Notes: generated from the sequence alone by a model not told the origin. DNA of 35,541 nt from Elusimicrobiota bacterium (GCA_026388095.1 JAPLKL010000033.1:1-35541); one strand, 5' to 3'; shown: positions 22,787 to 30,701, counted from the stretch's first letter. A program made the numbers and translations.

Positions 22787-22840
22787 GGCCCAATATGGGC
22801 TGGGCCCATTAATGGTGTTACCGGACCTTGATGGCCCAGG
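22787..22840 (+). promoter_or_regulatory. Palindromic element, second copy
   Basis: The sequence runs GGCCCAATATGGGC, TGGGCCCA, TTAATGG, TGTTACC, then TTGATGGCCCAGG. The first two blocks are perfect or near-perfect palindromes. The order matches 13493-13535. It lies 57 nt before the start of the enzyme gene and may be an operator or an RNA stem in the leader. Confidence 0.45.
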
Positions 22841-22896
22841 TTGACTTGGCGGTCCCCGGCTACACTCCTAATAAGGATACGCGACCGGCAGAGAGT

Positions 22897-25800
22897 ATGT
22901 CCCAAAGCAACAGCCGAAACGGTCTCAGGAAAGCGCTGAGCGCGCTCATCATCAACGCCCTACTGTTCACCCAGCAGGGCTTCGCGCTCCAGGCCTTCGC
23001 CCAGACCAAGGTCGAGGCGGTCACAGCCGCCCCCGGGACCGGTTCCGTCGGCTCCGTCGGCACATCCTTGGGCTCGGCCTCTTCCCTCTCCGGCGCCAAC
23101 CTCGCCCCTGCCGCAATCCTGACTCTGTCCCAGCCCGGCCTCAGCGCCGTGCCCACGGTCATCCCCCAGGTCGCGAACCCCGCTCCGATCCTGAGCGCCG
23201 GGCCGGCTCCCGTCGCCGCGCCGGCGGCCTCCCCCGTCCCGGCCAAGGCGGCGACATCGGCGCGCCTGACCAAGGTCGCTGAGAGCCTCCAGCCCGAGCT
23301 CAAGACTCTGGCCGGCCCCGAGGCCCAGGCCGACCAGGCCCAAGGCGCGGGCGAGCGCGTCATGGCCAAGGCCCTCGGCCAGAGTACCCAGGACCTGCCC
23401 GAGCTGGCCGAGCCCGCCTCCGCCGCCGGGACTTCGTACTCCGGCGCCAAGGTCCACGCCGCTCTGCGCAAAGGCGCGCAAGGCCCGGCAGCCCGACAGG
23501 GCCGGGACGGCTCCTGGTGGAAAGACCCCGCCTCCCAGCATGTCGCGGTCACCGTCCCGCTCTACGCCCTGCGCCGCGCCGAGGGCGACCCGGGCATCGG
23601 CAAGTTCACGGACTTCGGCGCCTACTACCGCGACGTGCTCGCCGCGCAAGGCGTCGACACCATCCATCTCCTGCCCCATTTCGCGGTGCTCGACGAGAGC
23701 CCCTACGCGCCGGTGAGCCTCTACGCCTTGAACGAGAGCAACGTGGACTGGGCGGTCGTCGACGAGGTCAAAGGTGACCCGGCCCTGCTGGCCAAGCTCG
23801 CGGTGGCGGACCAGGCCGACCGGCAGGCGGTCAACTACAAGGCCCTCTGGAGCCGCGAGGAAGCGGTGGCGCAGGAGGCCTACCGCAATTTCCAGCGCGA
23901 CCACATGTCGCGCGGCACCTCCCGGTCCAAGGACTATCTGGCCTTCCTCAAGGAGAACGCCTACTGGCTCAACGACTACGCGGAGTTCATGACTTTGTCC
24001 CGGATCATCGGCAAGCCGTCCTTGCAGTGGACCAAGAACGAAGAGACCGGCGCCCGGCACGATCCGCGCTTCATCCTGCTCAAGAACACCCATTTCTATG
24101 CCCAATGGAACGCCTTCCGGCAGTTCGGCGACGCCATGGACACGATCCACCAGGCGGGCGGCCACGTGCTCTTCGACATCCCCATGTTCCGCGCCAAGAA
24201 CTCGGTGGACTCCTGGAAGCATCCCGAGTACTTCAAGGACCTCAAGACCCGCAACCCGGGGATCAAGAACCAGTGGATCAACGAGGACTGGCTGGACCTG
24301 GCCCTGTGGGATTGGACCAGGCTCAAGGGCGAGGGCTACCGGCCCATGCTCGAGCCGTTCCGCCACTGGCTCAACCTGGGCTTCGACGGCGCGCGGGTGG
24401 ACGCTCTGCATTTCGCCTACAATTTCGGCAACGGCCAACTGGCCAGCGGCGACGAGCCGGGAGACGATTACGTCTCCGCTTTGGGTGAGGTGCTCAAGGC
24501 CGGCGACGCCTTCCCCCTGGCCGAGGCTTTCGAGGGCAAGGCCGACAACGCGCAGCGCTACGGCTTCGTCACGGTGTACGGGGATTGGAAGAAGCTGAGC
24601 TCGCACGACGACCCCCGCAGCGAGGGCTTCATGGCGCGCCTGCTGGACCTGAGCCGGCAGGGCGGCTCCGGCAAGAACGGCCGATTCGTGGGCTACACCT
24701 TGGGCGACGAGTGGAACGACCCGGTCCCGGTGAAGGTGGTCAAGGACGGCAATTCCTACTGGCGCTACCGCATCCCCTTGCCTGCGGACCCCGACTACAA
24801 GAGCCGGGCGCGCGCCGACAACCGCGGACAGATGGGGGGCTGGAAGGCCATGCAGGAAGGCAACGTCTGGAAGGCCGCAGAATCGCTCTGGACCGCCTTC
24901 AAGGCCGCGGGCGACACGTTCGTGAAGCACTTCAACGGCTCCGTGCAGATCTGGGCCGCGAGCCTGGACTGGTTCCAAGAGGAATGGGGCCGCGACACCT
25001 TCATCTCCTTGCCGGGCCTGCTGCTCTCCACCGGCCGCTCCGCCGAGGCCAAGGAGAACATGCGCAACTTCGCCAGGTACGAGCACAACGGGCTGATCCC
25101 GAACCGCATCTGGGACGCTTCGCGCTGGTCGCCGGCCAAGCCCGACGGGGTGGAGTACAACACGGTGGACGGCTCCATGTGGTTCGTGCAGGCGGTCAAG
25201 AAGTACGCGGAGACCACCCAGGACGCCGCTTTCGTCGCGGAGATGCTGCCGGTCCTGCGGCGCGTGATGGAGCGCTACGCTTCGGGCACGGGCTACGACC
25301 GCTACGGCCGCTTCAACCGGATCTATATGGACACGGACGGGCTGATCGTGAGCCCGGCCCAGGCCACCTGGATGGACGCCGACCCGGAGGGACGCGACCA
25401 GCCCGTGACACCGCGCAACGGCAAGGCCGTGGAGATCAACGCCCTTTGGTACGCGAACCTGCGCTTCCTGGCCCGGCTGGAGCGCCAAGCCGGCCGCGAC
25501 GCCGCGGCCCGGGCCTTGGACTCCCGCGCGGACCTGGCCAAGAAGTCCTTCAACGAGAAATTCTGGTTCGCCACCGAGGACAACAAGAAGGCCTGGGGCG
25601 GCTCGGGCGGGGCTCTGGCCGACGTGGTGGAAGGCGACCCGCACGGGCAGGCGATCCGGCCGAACATGCTCTTCGCGGTGAGCGCCGGCGAGGACCTGCT
25701 CAGCCCGGAGCGGCAGGCGGCCGTGGTGCAGGCCGCGACCCGGGATTTGTTGACGCCTTACGGGATGCGCACCCTGTCTTACCGCGACAGCGGCTATCAC

Positions 25801-26211
25801 GCGACCTACGACACCTCGAAGCCTCCGCTCGAGAAGGACCAGGCCTACCACCAGGGCACGGTGTGGCCTTGGCTGCTGGGCTCCTACGTGGACGCCTTGG
25901 CGCGCGTGCGCCGGGCCCAGGGCTGGGACGAAGGCCGCATCCGCGAAGAAGTCGGCGGGATCATGACTCCCTTGGCCGAGTTCCTGGTGAGCCGGCCCGA
26001 GGGGTCATTGCCCGAGGTCTTCGACGGCGGCCGGCCGCAGGAAGCCCTGCAGCGCTTCTCCTTGGCCGACCCGCTGGGCCTGCGCGACGTCATCGTCAAG
26101 ATCCTGCGCGGCCAGAACCGGGGCGGCACGCGCGCGCAGGCCTGGAGCGTGGCCGAGGCCATCCGCGTGCTGGCGGAGTACGGCCTGGCCCCCATCGCCC
26201 CGCGGCCGTAG
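22897..26211 (+). CDS. Secreted GH77 4-alpha-glucanotransferase fused to glycogen-debranching (GDE_C) domain
   Basis: A 1104-aa exported enzyme for alpha-glucans. I start at 22897, where the signal peptide begins (MSQSNSRNGLRKALSALIIN); upstream codons add an unlikely hydrophilic stretch. A leader runs to about residue 195. Residues about 225-590 resemble GH77/MalQ: GIGKFTDFGAYYRDVLAAQG, SPYAPVSLYALN, YWLNDYAEFM, GHVLFDIPMF, and GARVDALHF with D502 as probable nucleophile. E543 (LAEAFEG) is a candidate acid/base and HDD about 570-572 the third acidic site. Residues about 680-1095 match amylo-alpha-1,6-glucosidase: EEWGRDTFISLPGLLLSTGR, EYNTVDGSMWFV, GKAVEINALWY and AYHQGTVWPWLLGSYVDA. The pairing would give transfer plus 1,6-hydrolysis in one chain, as in eukaryotic debranching enzyme, though that uses a GH13 domain. 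Confidence 0.9.
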   Translation: MSQSNSRNGLRKALSALIINALLFTQQGFALQAFAQTKVEAVTAAPGTGSVGSVGTSLGSASSLSGANLAPAAILTLSQPGLSAVPTVIPQVANPAPILSAGPAPVAAPAASPVPAKAATSARLTKVAESLQPELKTLAGPEAQADQAQGAGERVMAKALGQSTQDLPELAEPASAAGTSYSGAKVHAALRKGAQGPAARQGRDGSWWKDPASQHVAVTVPLYALRRAEGDPGIGKFTDFGAYYRDVLAAQGVDTIHLLPHFAVLDESPYAPVSLYALNESNVDWAVVDEVKGDPALLAKLAVADQADRQAVNYKALWSREEAVAQEAYRNFQRDHMSRGTSRSKDYLAFLKENAYWLNDYAEFMTLSRIIGKPSLQWTKNEETGARHDPRFILLKNTHFYAQWNAFRQFGDAMDTIHQAGGHVLFDIPMFRAKNSVDSWKHPEYFKDLKTRNPGIKNQWINEDWLDLALWDWTRLKGEGYRPMLEPFRHWLNLGFDGARVDALHFAYNFGNGQLASGDEPGDDYVSALGEVLKAGDAFPLAEAFEGKADNAQRYGFVTVYGDWKKLSSHDDPRSEGFMARLLDLSRQGGSGKNGRFVGYTLGDEWNDPVPVKVVKDGNSYWRYRIPLPADPDYKSRARADNRGQMGGWKAMQEGNVWKAAESLWTAFKAAGDTFVKHFNGSVQIWAASLDWFQEEWGRDTFISLPGLLLSTGRSAEAKENMRNFARYEHNGLIPNRIWDASRWSPAKPDGVEYNTVDGSMWFVQAVKKYAETTQDAAFVAEMLPVLRRVMERYASGTGYDRYGRFNRIYMDTDGLIVSPAQATWMDADPEGRDQPVTPRNGKAVEINALWYANLRFLARLERQAGRDAAARALDSRADLAKKSFNEKFWFATEDNKKAWGGSGGALADVVEGDPHGQAIRPNMLFAVSAGEDLLSPERQAAVVQAATRDLLTPYGMRTLSYRDSGYHATYDTSKPPLEKDQAYHQGTVWPWLLGSYVDALARVRRAQGWDEGRIREEVGGIMTPLAEFLVSRPEGSLPEVFDGGRPQEALQRFSLADPLGLRDVIVKILRGQNRGGTRAQAWSVAEAIRVLAEYGLAPIAPRP

Positions 26212-26213
26212 CC

Positions 26214-26579
26214 CTACGGCTCGCAGCAGAGCATCGTCCCCAGGTCGGGGAGGTCGAAGGGCTTGGGCATGAATGAGCCGAGCTTGGCTTTCCTGACCTT
26301 GGTCTCGTTGGCGGGCTCGCCGCTCATCATCACGACCTTGAGGGGGGGGTCCTGGTCCCGCAGGCGCCTGGCGACCTCGATGCCGTCGGGCCCGCCGCCC
26401 AGGTCCACGTCGGCCAGGAGCATGTGGAACTTGCCGACCTCGAAGGCCTCCAGGGCCGCCGCGCCGCTGCCGGCGGCGACCACCTCCCAGCCCAGCTTGG
26501 TTCTGAAGTAGAAGCTGAGCAGCTCCAGCAGCGAGGCCTCGTCCTCCACGATCAGGATGCGTTTGGGCTCCACGGCCAT
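26214..26579 (-). CDS. Stand-alone response-regulator receiver domain
   Basis: A 121-aa CheY-like receiver with no output domain. The acidic pair is E12-D13 (ILIVEDE), the phosphoacceptor D57 (LLADVDLGG), the switch Ser is in VVMMSGE, and the conserved Lys in MPKPFD. I start at 26579 (MAVEPKRILIV); 13 earlier in-frame residues would cover the promoter. It converges on the glucan enzyme gene with 2 nt between stops. No histidine kinase is in the window. A short inverted repeat surrounds its -10 box. Confidence 0.93.
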   Translation of the reverse strand: MAVEPKRILIVEDEASLLELLSFYFRTKLGWEVVAAGSGAAALEAFEVGKFHMLLADVDLGGGPDGIEVARRLRDQDPPLKVVMMSGEPANETKVRKAKLGSFMPKPFDLPDLGTMLCCEP

Positions 26580-26580
26580 A

Positions 26581-26605
26581 GGTCCGATAAGTATAGGGTC
26601 GGACC
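26581..26605 (-). promoter_or_regulatory. Inverted repeat flanking the -10 box of the receiver gene
   Basis: GGTCCGA (26581-26587) and TCGGACC (26599-26605) form a 7-bp inverted repeat around TATACT on the minus strand (26595-26590). The ATG is 10 nt downstream of that hexamer. A dimeric repressor bound here would block the promoter. Confidence 0.4.
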
Positions 26606-26645
26606 CGAGGAATTTCAAGGGGGGGCCCTAGGATTTGACCGGATT

Positions 26646-27368
26646 CTATTCGCGGCGCGGCTCGGCCCCGGGCTGCTCGAAGAGCTGCAGCAGGCAGAAG
26701 AGGACGCCCTTGTCGTGGGGCTTGTCCCCGATGCGCTCGGAGGCGAGCCGGCGCAGGCCGAGGCGCTCCACCCGCAGCCCGTAGTCCTCGCGCACGGCCA
26801 GATCCGCGGCGGTCCCGTAGCCGTGGGCGAGCAGGAGCCGGCCGCCCGGCTCCAGGCGGGAGAGCAGGCGCTTGAGGAACAGCTCGAAGGCCTTCTCATA
26901 CGAGGGCCCCTTGGTCGGGGCCGGCAGGTAGTAGAGCACCTCGGCCATCACCATGAGGTCGTAGGACTTCTCGGGCTGCCAGGTCCGCACGTTGGCCTGC
27001 ACCCACTCCACGTGCGGCGCCCCCACCAGCCGGCGCGCCCGGCCCAAAGCGGCCTCGGAGAGGTCGAGGGCGGTCACCTTGTCGCAGATCCCGGCCAAAG
27101 ACCTGGTGAAGTGCCCCTCGGCGCAGCCCACCTCCAGGGCGCTGCGGAAGCGCCGGCCCGCGAGCAGCCCGGCCATGCGCTCGAAGCGCGTCAGCTCGTA
27201 GGGGGAGGTGGCGTACTCGTAGGGGTCCGCACCCCGCCGGAACACGCGCCGTAGCTTGTCCCGGGCCGTGAAGTCATGGCGGGCCAGCATGAGGCGCTCA
27301 AGCAGCTTGAGGTCGTAGCGGGCGACCAGGCTCTGGACCCACCTGGCCTCGATGAGGCGCTTGAGCAT
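26646..27368 (-). CDS. Class I SAM-dependent methyltransferase
   Basis: A 240-aa methyltransferase. Motif I is ALEVGCAEGHFTRSLA (about residues 95-110), followed by the acidic end of strand 2 (VTALDLS), NVRTW, and the motif IV region YDLMVMAEVLYYLP. 'GRLLLAHGYG' is the next strand. The order resembles NodS-type small-molecule N-methyltransferases, but the acceptor is unknown. The N-terminal 75 residues are helical and basic. The start at 27368 is supported by TAGAAT (27381-27376, minus strand) ending 7 nt before the ATG, another leaderless arrangement. It ends 66 nt from the receiver gene, which has its own promoter. Confidence 0.9.
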   Translation of the reverse strand: MLKRLIEARWVQSLVARYDLKLLERLMLARHDFTARDKLRRVFRRGADPYEYATSPYELTRFERMAGLLAGRRFRSALEVGCAEGHFTRSLAGICDKVTALDLSEAALGRARRLVGAPHVEWVQANVRTWQPEKSYDLMVMAEVLYYLPAPTKGPSYEKAFELFLKRLLSRLEPGGRLLLAHGYGTAADLAVREDYGLRVERLGLRRLASERIGDKPHDKGVLFCLLQLFEQPGAEPRRE

Positions 27369-27416
27369 CCCCGGGATTCTAGCAATTATCGTCCGGCGCC
27401 GGTCCGGAGCTCCGCG

Positions 27417-28163
27417 CTACGGCTGCGCTTGCGGCGGCGCCTGCGGCGGCAGCTTCTTTCCCGGCGGCAGCTTCTGCCCCTGTGGCGGCGGCGGCAGCTT
27501 CTTTGCTGGCGGCAGCTTCTGCTCCTGCGGCGGCGGCGGCGCCTGCAAGGCTCCCTTGCAATCGATGACGGACTTCTTGAAATTCTCGCGATGCAGCGTC
27601 TCGCAGTCGGTGACGCTGTCGTTGAGGATGTTCTCGAGGAACTCCTTCTCGCTCCGGATCTTATCGACGGCCTCGGGTTGGGACGATTCGGCCGAGACGA
27701 GCTGGCCTGCGAGCGCCTTCTTGGCGGCCTTGAGGTAGGCGAGCTTGGCGGTCAGGCGCTTGAGCTTGACGACCATGGCCTTCTCACCGGCGGAGTCGAG
27801 GGTCTTGCCCGCCGCGTCATTGAGCTTGGACTTCCAGGCCTTGTCGATCGCGACCCTGTCGCCGACCTCCTTGAGCACTGCCTTGCCGGTCGTGGGATTC
27901 TTCATGTCCTCGGGATCGCAGGCGACGACCTTCCCGGCCTGCGCCTTGCAGGCCACCACGGTCTCGACCTTGCCTTCGACCTCGGGGCCTTCGACCTCCA
28001 CGCCGATGAGGACGTCTGGGCCCGCGCCCTTGGCGGCCTGGTCCTTGGCGGGGGGACCTTTCTGGGCTTGGTCGGAGCCCTGGGCTTTGTGGCCGGGCTC
28101 ATCGGCGCAGGCGGCCGGCGACGACAAGAACGCGGCGCAAAGGACGGCGAAGATGGTCTTCAT
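27417..28163 (-). CDS. Exported protein with Pro/Lys repeat tail
   Basis: A 248-aa exported protein (signal peptide MKTIFAVLCAAFLSSPAACA; the Cys near the end of the signal leaves a lipoprotein possible). The start at 28163 follows GGAGG; an upstream in-frame Met lacks one. The mature N terminus is a charged linker, then a region with four Cys (VVACKAQ, VVACDPED, TDCETLH, IDCKGAL) and a helical middle (LKRLTAKLAYLKAAKKALAG). The last 45 residues repeat PPPPQxQKLPPxKKL, a basic polyproline tail that could bind peptidoglycan or a partner. I recognise no family. Confidence 0.82.
   Translation of the reverse strand: MKTIFAVLCAAFLSSPAACADEPGHKAQGSDQAQKGPPAKDQAAKGAGPDVLIGVEVEGPEVEGKVETVVACKAQAGKVVACDPEDMKNPTTGKAVLKEVGDRVAIDKAWKSKLNDAAGKTLDSAGEKAMVVKLKRLTAKLAYLKAAKKALAGQLVSAESSQPEAVDKIRSEKEFLENILNDSVTDCETLHRENFKKSVIDCKGALQAPPPPQEQKLPPAKKLPPPPQGQKLPPGKKLPPQAPPQAQP
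27445..27534 (-). repeat. 45-bp tandem duplication coding the Pro/Lys tail
   Basis: Two adjacent 45-bp copies (27445-27489 and 27490-27534) differ at a few bases and encode the 15-residue unit PPPPQ[EG]QKLPP[AG]KKL. A partial third unit follows towards the C terminus. Confidence 0.75.
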
Positions 28164-28284
28164 TCGTTCCTCCGGTGCGGCAGCGATGCTCCCACCGGCC
28201 AACTATAGCAGAAAGGCGCAGACCTGGCAAACCGGGATCAGCCCCCCGGCTCCATCCTCAAGGCCGGCCGGTTAACCGAGATTT

Positions 28285-28313
28285 TATCCGGACTTTACCG
28301 GATATTTTGTTTT
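28285..28313 (+). terminator. Terminator- or attenuator-like hairpin upstream of receiver gene
   Basis: TATCCGG (28285-28291), loop ACTTTA, CCGGATA (28298-28304), followed by TTTTGTTTT. The T-run makes it work only on the plus strand, where no gene ends nearby. It could end readthrough transcripts or attenuate the receiver gene that starts 62 nt later. Confidence 0.5.
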
Positions 28314-28345
28314 CCGCAACAAATCCCTCGGCGCGAGGGCCTAAA

Positions 28346-28376
28346 ATATACCGCCGGACCTGGTCCGGCGGTATAT
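28346..28376 (+). promoter_or_regulatory. Perfect 31-nt palindrome overlapping the start codon
   Basis: Arms 28346-28360 and 28362-28376 (ATATACCGCCGGACC and its exact complement) are separated by one base. The right arm includes the first two bases of the ATG at 28375. As DNA it is an operator-like dyad; as RNA its stem would bury the start codon. TAAAAT at 28342-28347 touches its left edge. Confidence 0.65.
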
Positions 28377-28788
28377 GCGGAGACTGCTCCTCGTCGAAGA
28401 CGACGCCGATGCCTGCAGCTTCATCAAGTACGTGCTGGAGCAGGAGGAGTTCGACGTCCAGGTGGCGCGCACCGCGGGGGAGGCCCGCGCGGCTCTGGCG
28501 GGCAGCCCTGCGGACCTGGTCGTGATAGACCGCGGGCTGCCGGACGGCGACGGCATCGAGCTCTGCCGGGAGATGCGGGAGCGGCCCAACTTGGCGCGCA
28601 CCCGCGTCATGTTCCTGACCGCGAGCAAGACCCCCGCCGACATCGAGGACGGCTTCGCCGCGGGCGCCGACGACTACCTGAGCAAGCCCTTCAGCTTCAT
28701 CGAGTTCTTGGCCCGCATCAAGGCCCTGCTGCGGCGCGACCCCGGCTCCGGCGAGCTCCTGACCGAGCCCGACGGCGCGGCTTCCTGA
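28375..28788 (+). CDS. Stand-alone response-regulator receiver domain (OmpR-like)
   Basis: A 137-aa receiver without a DNA-binding domain. Acidic residues are E8-D10 (LLLVEDDAD), the phosphoacceptor is D52 (LVVIDRGLPDGDG), the switch Thr is in MFLTASK, and the Lys is in LSKPFSFIEFLARIKALLRR. The last stretch is the alpha5 helix typical of OmpR-family receivers. After it come only about 17 residues. The 3' end overlaps the end of aroQ on the other strand by 71 bp. There is no Shine-Dalgarno; a perfect palindrome covers the start codon, so expression is probably controlled there. Confidence 0.93.
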   Translation: MRRLLLVEDDADACSFIKYVLEQEEFDVQVARTAGEARAALAGSPADLVVIDRGLPDGDGIELCREMRERPNLARTRVMFLTASKTPADIEDGFAAGADDYLSKPFSFIEFLARIKALLRRDPGSGELLTEPDGAAS

Positions 28789-29215
28789 GACCCGGGCCGG
28801 CCAGCCGGTCGATGGCTTCCAGATAGGAGCCGATCCCTTTGCCGCTGATCGCGGCTAGGCAGGCCGGGGCGATGACCGAGCGGCGGCGGAAGGGCTCGCG
28901 TCTCTTGACGTCCGTCAGATGGACTTCGATGGTGGCGACGCCGATGGCGGCCACCGCGTCGCGCAGAGCGTAGGAGTAGTGCGCATAGGCGCCCGGGTTG
29001 AAGACCACGCCTTGGGCCCAGCGGCGGTTCTTGTGCAGCAGGTCGATCAAAGTCCCCTCGCAGTTGGACTGGTAGATGCGCAAGGTCGCTCTGCGTTTCC
29101 TGGCGTAGGCGCGCAGATGGGCGTTGAGCTGGGCCAAGGTCATGGTGCCGTAGACCTTGGGCTCGCGCTCTCCCAGCAGGTTCAGGTTGGGGCCGTGCAG
29201 GACCAATATCCTCAT
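28718..29215 (-). CDS. aroQ: 3-dehydroquinate dehydratase, type II
   Basis: A 165-aa type II dehydroquinase, which dehydrates 3-dehydroquinate to 3-dehydroshikimate. Family strings are clear: HGPNLNLLGEREPKVYG (with the catalytic Tyr), YQSNCEGTLIDLLH, FNPGAYAHYSYALRDA, and IEVHLTDVKRREPFRRRS with the catalytic His and binding Arg. The start at 29215 follows AGGAGG and overlaps the aroB stop as ATGA. The family is usually about 145 aa. Here an extra Arg-rich tail of about 25 residues (from LRKPRRRARSG) is encoded over the end of the convergent receiver gene, so the usual stop may have been lost. It is the last gene of the operon. Confidence 0.95.
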   Translation of the reverse strand: MRILVLHGPNLNLLGEREPKVYGTMTLAQLNAHLRAYARKRRATLRIYQSNCEGTLIDLLHKNRRWAQGVVFNPGAYAHYSYALRDAVAAIGVATIEVHLTDVKRREPFRRRSVIAPACLAAISGKGIGSYLEAIDRLAGPGLRKPRRRARSGARRSRGRAAAGP

Positions 29216-30201
29216 CTGAGTCCTCCTAGGATGAAGCGCACCGCCTCGCGCACTTCGCGCTCCGGCACGCGGTCGGTGACGTAGGGCCGGCCCACGGACT
29301 TGAGCAGCACGAAGCGTAGCCGCCCCCGGCGGGCCTTCTTGTCGCGGCGCAGGATCGCCATCACCGCCGATTCGCTCAGGCGCAGCCGGGGCACGGGGAA
29401 GGACTCGAGGCAGTCGGCCAGGCGCGAGAGCCGCAGCGCGGCGCGCATGCCGCAGACCACGGCCTCGCCGTGGCGCAGCCGGCCCGCGGCCGCCGTCTCC
29501 AGGGCGTGGCCGATCGTGTGCCCGAAATTGAGGACCTCGCGTATGCCCTTGGTCTCGCGCTCGTCCTTGGCGACGACGCGGAACTTGAGCGCCGCGCAAC
29601 GCCTGACCACCGGCTCGAGTCCGCGGGCCGGCCTCAGCAGCGCCGGGTCGCAGATCAGGCCGTATTTGAGGACCTCTCCGAGGCCCGAGGCCAGCTCCCG
29701 CAGGGGCAAGGTGTCCAGGAAGTCCGTGTCGCAGACCACGGCCCGGGGCTGGTGGAAGGCTCCCACGAGGTTCTTGCCCTCGGCCAGGTCGATGGCGGTC
29801 TTGCCGCCGATGCCGGCGTCCACCTGGCCCACGAGGGTCGTGGGCATGCCGATCCAGGCTATGCCGCGCATGTAGACCGCGGCGGCAAAGCCCGCAGCGT
29901 CGGTGACCGAGCCTCCGCCCAGGGCCAGGAGGACCGAGTCCCGGCCCAGGCCTTGGCGCAGCATGTGTTTCATGAGCTTTGCGACCGCGTCCCAGGTCTT
30001 GGCCTTTTCGCCTCCGGGCAGGAGGTGCAGGCTGGTCCGGGCCCCGGCGCGGCGCAGGGCCTTGGCGACCGGCGCACCGTGCAGGCGCCAGGCCTTGGGC
30101 TCGGAGACCAGCATGAGGCGTGTGCGGGGGGGGAGCCCCTTGAGCCAGCGCCGGGGCTGCTGGGCCAGACCGCGTCCGACGAGGATCATGGGGCTCATCA
30201 T
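29212..30201 (-). CDS. aroB: 3-dehydroquinate synthase
   Basis: A 329-aa enzyme converting DAHP to 3-dehydroquinate with NAD and a divalent metal. The NAD-binding GGGSVTDAAGF, the signature MPTTLVGQVDAGIGGKTAID and the metal ligands Glu (ASGLGEVLKYG) and His (NFGHTIGHALE, RHGEAV) are all present. The start at 30201 gives an ATGA overlap with the aroK stop; a second Met follows directly. It is slightly shorter than the usual 340-365 aa, mostly through a brief N terminus. It also overlaps aroQ by 4 nt. Confidence 0.95.
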   Translation of the reverse strand: MMSPMILVGRGLAQQPRRWLKGLPPRTRLMLVSEPKAWRLHGAPVAKALRRAGARTSLHLLPGGEKAKTWDAVAKLMKHMLRQGLGRDSVLLALGGGSVTDAAGFAAAVYMRGIAWIGMPTTLVGQVDAGIGGKTAIDLAEGKNLVGAFHQPRAVVCDTDFLDTLPLRELASGLGEVLKYGLICDPALLRPARGLEPVVRRCAALKFRVVAKDERETKGIREVLNFGHTIGHALETAAAGRLRHGEAVVCGMRAALRLSRLADCLESFPVPRLRLSESAVMAILRRDKKARRGRLRFVLLKSVGRPYVTDRVPEREVREAVRFILGGLR

Positions 30202-30701
30202 AGCAAACCCCCTATCTGCGCGGCGGCCTGGGCCGGGGTCCGACGAGTCGTCGAGACCACCCGGTCCGCGTCCCGGTAAAGCCCTCGTCTCCGGGCCAGA
30301 AGACGGCGCAGTCTCTCCCGCCGCCCCGCTCCTGCGCCCAAGAGGGGACGCTTGCCGTCGTCCGGGCGCAGGCGCGACCACAGCGCCGCCTCAGAGCAGC
30401 TCAGGCTCACCAGGAGGCCGGTCTTGCGGACCAGGAGCCGGTTGGAGCGCCGCAGGAGCGTGCCGCCGCCCAGAGCCACCACCGCCGCCTTGCGCGCCGC
30501 GGCGCGGCGCAGCGCGGCCGACTCCAGGCGGCGGAATGATCGCTCTCCCCTCTGGAAGAGCTCGCGGATGGGCCTTCCCGCGGCGCGCTCGACTTCGCTG
30601 TCGAGGTCCACGAAGGGCCGCCGCAGCCTGCGGGCGAGGCTGCGGCCGACCGAGGTCTTGCCCGCGCCCATGAAGCCGGTCAGGTAGATGAGGTCAGGCA
30701 T
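30198..30701 (-). CDS. aroK: Shikimate kinase
   Basis: A 167-aa P-loop kinase phosphorylating shikimate at the 3-hydroxyl. Walker A is GFMGAGKTS at residues 9-17. The shikimate-binding region has DLDSEVERAAGRPIRELFQRGERSFRRLE. GGG in VALGGGTLL and the lid Arg in KRPLL are present. Length is normal for AroK. It lies 9 nt after the aroC stop and overlaps aroB by 4 nt, with no separate promoter. The aroK/aroL choice follows the operon context. Confidence 0.95.
   Translation of the reverse strand: MPDLIYLTGFMGAGKTSVGRSLARRLRRPFVDLDSEVERAAGRPIRELFQRGERSFRRLESAALRRAAARKAAVVALGGGTLLRRSNRLLVRKTGLLVSLSCSEAALWSRLRPDDGKRPLLGAGAGRRERLRRLLARRRGLYRDADRVVSTTRRTPAQAAAQIGGLL

Noticed and set aside
22960-25851. 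A 963-codon antisense open frame inside the GH77-GDE_C gene
   Set aside because: Same artefact of high third-position GC; the sense strand has recognisable catalytic motifs throughout.
28719-29599. A longer AroQ with about 128 extra N-terminal residues
   Set aside because: The extension is out-of-frame aroB sequence; AGGAGG and an ATGA overlap mark 29215 as the start.
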